Position numbers and translations under genes: made by a program. Under the pieces are notes generated by a model. That model did not search any database. It saw only the letters and a list, made by a program, of their open reading frames with translations, and was not told the DNA's origin. From Syntrophomonadaceae bacterium (GTDB taxonomy: Bacteria > Bacillota > Dethiobacteria > DTU022), in NCBI GenBank assembly GCA_003552365.1, contig PUKR01000127.1, forward strand, positions 1 through 5,888: a stretch of 5,888 nucleotides of DNA, in the 5' to 3' direction. Shown one piece after another: positions 4,078 through 5,888 of the stretch (within the stretch, counting starts at the first letter, position 1; the number at the start of each line of letters is the position of its first letter).

Positions 4078-5888
4078 TTGTTATTTCTGTACATAGTACC
4101 GTTAGTCCTGATCTTATTACTGGCCCTCTACTACATTTACAGGCGGCAGCTGCAAAATATATTTCGCCCGGCAGTTTCTTATGCTGAAACATTTGGAGCG
4201 CCCGACTATACGGCGGGAAGTACCAGCGGTTCGCCTTTAAGCGAGCTAGGCAGCCACTGCGGCTTTAAAGCCGTGCCCGGCAAAAAAGCGGCTACCCGCA
4301 GCGCGTTATATGCTACCATAGCTTCTTTTGGTGCAGGGCGGATTTACGATTTTGCCGCCTGCCTTTATACCGGTGAAGACAAGAAGTTGTTTGAAAACCC
4401 CCGGTCCAGGAAAGTAACTTACCATCCTTACTGTATCGAGGAAGAGGCTGAAGATGATAACTTTATCCTTAACAGCCGGCTTTTTTTCCTTCAGACTAAC
4501 CTGGCTGTTTTTGAAATCGAGTGGGAAGGCAAAAATGAAAAGACGGTGGTAAAGCCGGCCTGCTATTTAATCCCGCTGCGGGGAAGAGATATTGAAAATC
4601 CCTATCCTCACTTTAACGGGTTTACCTTTTTTAAAGAAAAAGAGAAAGGCTTGCAGTTAAAATGCAGCCACCGTCTGCCCGGTCTAAAGATGTATGCTTA
4701 CTTTTTGCCGTCTGAAGGCGGGTACAGCAGTGGTAAAGAATTGCAGGGGAGCTGGCAAGAATTAAGCCCGGGTCAGAAAGTAAGCTGGTCGGTGGTTATT
4801 GTTTTTTCAGCTGACGGAGATAATAACTTAACTGTGCGGGCTAAAAGAGCTTTGCGCAACCTGGATAACCTAAAAAGGGGGGCGCAGGTAAGGTGGGACC
4901 GTTTTGAACGAAGGTTGCCGGTGCCCTACGAAGCGAACCGGGAAGCGGCAAAATCGACCCTTAAACTTGCCGCCTGGGCCCTGCAAAACAGCCTTTATTC
5001 TCCCAGGGCCCGGATGAAGCGGTGGGGGTCTGTTCCCGCCAAGGTTTACTTCCCCTTTATTTGGGGCTGGGACACCCCGCAGCATGTCCTTGGTTTAAGC
5101 GAATGGAACCCGAGGAAAGCGGGGGATGTTTTGCGGACCCAGCTGGACAGCAACTTTTTTGCCCCTCCCAGGTCCAGGTTTAAATTGAAAATTAAAGGAA
5201 TAACTATTATCTCGGGATCGCAGCGCAACCTGATTCCGAGCAAACTTGACGACAACCTTCGCGGCGTGCTTGACTTTTATTCCCAGCCACCGCTCCAGTC
5301 CTGGGCGGCGGTGCGAGTTTATGAGCGGTTTAAGGATCCGCAGGAAAAGGAAAATTTTCTGCACCAGGTCCTGGAACCCCTCCGGGAAAACCTGCGCTGG
5401 TGGGAAGAAAGCAGGCAGTTGCGAAACGGGTTTTTTTCCTATTTAAATGGACTGGAATCGGGCCTTGATGACAGCCCCCGTTTTTATCCGCCCAGCTTTT
5501 TGCCCAGCTTTATCATCGGTCTGGTACCGCGCTTTTTCAGCGCGGTGGATTTAAACTGCTGGCTGTTTCAGACCTATATAAATATAGCTTATTTATGCCG
5601 GAAGGCCGGCCTGGATAAAGAAGCCGACGATTATGAGGCAAGGGGGCTGAAATTAAAAGACAGGATAGATCGGGAGCTCTGGTCTGCCGAACATCAAGCC
5701 TGGCTGGACAGGCGTAACGGGCGGTTTATTGAAGTGATTACCCCTTCCATATGGTGGCCGGCATTTGTCGGAGCCAGTGGCGACCTGGAAAAGATTAGAG
5801 CGGTGATCGAAAAATACCTGCTGAACCCGGATAAATTCTGGGGCGCACACGGCATCCCCAGTGTCGCTTTTGACGATAAGTCTTATAA
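4078..5888 (+). CDS. Membrane-anchored GH63/mannosylglycerate-hydrolase-like glycoside hydrolase (3' truncated by window end)
   Basis: An open frame of 603 codons that continues beyond the right edge; the last three bases TAA are out of frame. Residues 1-21 are strongly hydrophobic and followed by YRRQ, a probable membrane anchor. About 40-300 is a poorly conserved, probably beta-rich N-terminal domain that I cannot name. From about 300 on it is an (alpha/alpha)6-barrel glycosidase: FIWGWDTPQHVLGL with Asp332 as the predicted general acid, SQPPLQSWAAVRVYER (402-417), the family hallmark ESGLDDSPRF (460-469), DLNCWLFQTYINIAYL (about 492-507), LWSAEHQAWLDRR, and GIPSVAFDDKSY at the edge. The expected catalytic Glu and the YWRGP-type segment lie beyond the window. 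Substrate is unknown; mannosyl- or glucosylglycerate and alpha-glucosides are family precedents. The start is uncertain: TTG 4078 follows AGGAAAG by 5 bases. CTG 4054 or 4048 would add a basic KNFRKEG stretch. An in-frame TGA at 4042 sets the upstream limit. Confidence 0.82.
   Translation, partial: MLFLYIVPLVLILLLALYYIYRRQLQNIFRPAVSYAETFGAPDYTAGSTSGSPLSELGSHCGFKAVPGKKAATRSALYATIASFGAGRIYDFAACLYTGEDKKLFENPRSRKVTYHPYCIEEEAEDDNFILNSRLFFLQTNLAVFEIEWEGKNEKTVVKPACYLIPLRGRDIENPYPHFNGFTFFKEKEKGLQLKCSHRLPGLKMYAYFLPSEGGYSSGKELQGSWQELSPGQKVSWSVVIVFSADGDNNLTVRAKRALRNLDNLKRGAQVRWDRFERRLPVPYEANREAAKSTLKLAAWALQNSLYSPRARMKRWGSVPAKVYFPFIWGWDTPQHVLGLSEWNPRKAGDVLRTQLDSNFFAPPRSRFKLKIKGITIISGSQRNLIPSKLDDNLRGVLDFYSQPPLQSWAAVRVYERFKDPQEKENFLHQVLEPLRENLRWWEESRQLRNGFFSYLNGLESGLDDSPRFYPPSFLPSFIIGLVPRFFSAVDLNCWLFQTYINIAYLCRKAGLDKEADDYEARGLKLKDRIDRELWSAEHQAWLDRRNGRFIEVITPSIWWPAFVGASGDLEKIRAVIEKYLLNPDKFWGAHGIPSVAFDDKSY

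Noticed and set aside
4870..5850. Minus-strand and alternate-frame open frames inside the glycosidase region
   Set aside because: The continuous plus frame carries GH63 hallmark motifs (WGWD, SQPP, ESGLDDSPR) throughout; the others are shadows.
5886..5888. TAA as the stop codon of the glycosidase
   Set aside because: It is out of frame: the reading frame ends TCT TAT AA, leaving a partial codon, and the family sequence should continue.

Overview
The window looks like chromosomal DNA of a Gram-positive bacterium, most likely a Clostridia member of the Desulfotomaculum/Pelotomaculum kind (inference). The basis is strong Shine-Dalgarno sequences of the GGAGG and GGTGAT type, frequent TTG and GTG starts, moderately GC-rich genes separated by AT-rich spacers, a YjfB-type putative motility protein behind a sigma-28-like promoter, and a cytoplasmic molybdopterin oxidoreductase. 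No phage, insertion sequence, CRISPR array, tRNA or rRNA was seen.

Layout. (a) Positions 1-86, minus strand: the first 28 codons of a gene that runs off the left edge, with a textbook GGAGG site. (b) About 87-280: a divergent AT-rich spacer. (c) 281-1285, plus: a membrane-anchored alpha/beta hydrolase with a complete Ser-Asp-His triad. (d) 1475-3490, plus: a 671-residue [4Fe-4S]/bis-MGD oxidoreductase with a cysteine in the expected Mo-ligand position and no export signal. (e) 3492-3526: a perfect 15-bp hairpin between convergent genes. (f) 3568-3756, minus: a 62-residue YjfB-like protein that is easily missed because it is short and starts with TTG. (g) 3757-4077: a regulatory spacer with the sigma-28-like promoter of the yjfB-like gene and, for the gene to the right, a sigma-A promoter with a perfect TATAAT inside a 27-bp palindrome, followed by a leader hairpin. 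(h) 4078 to the right edge, plus: the first 603 codons of a membrane-anchored GH63/mannosylglycerate-hydrolase-like (alpha/alpha)6-barrel glycosidase, cut by the window end (the final TAA is out of frame).

The genes do not form one operon or an obvious pathway. Each main gene has its own spacer and ribosome site, and the strand changes between them, so this reads as a run of single-gene units. I do not see a new multi-gene system. The parts most worth a second look are the dense regulatory spacer at 3757-4077, the sigma-28-like control of the tiny motility-type gene, and the uncertain topology and start of the anchored glycosidase.
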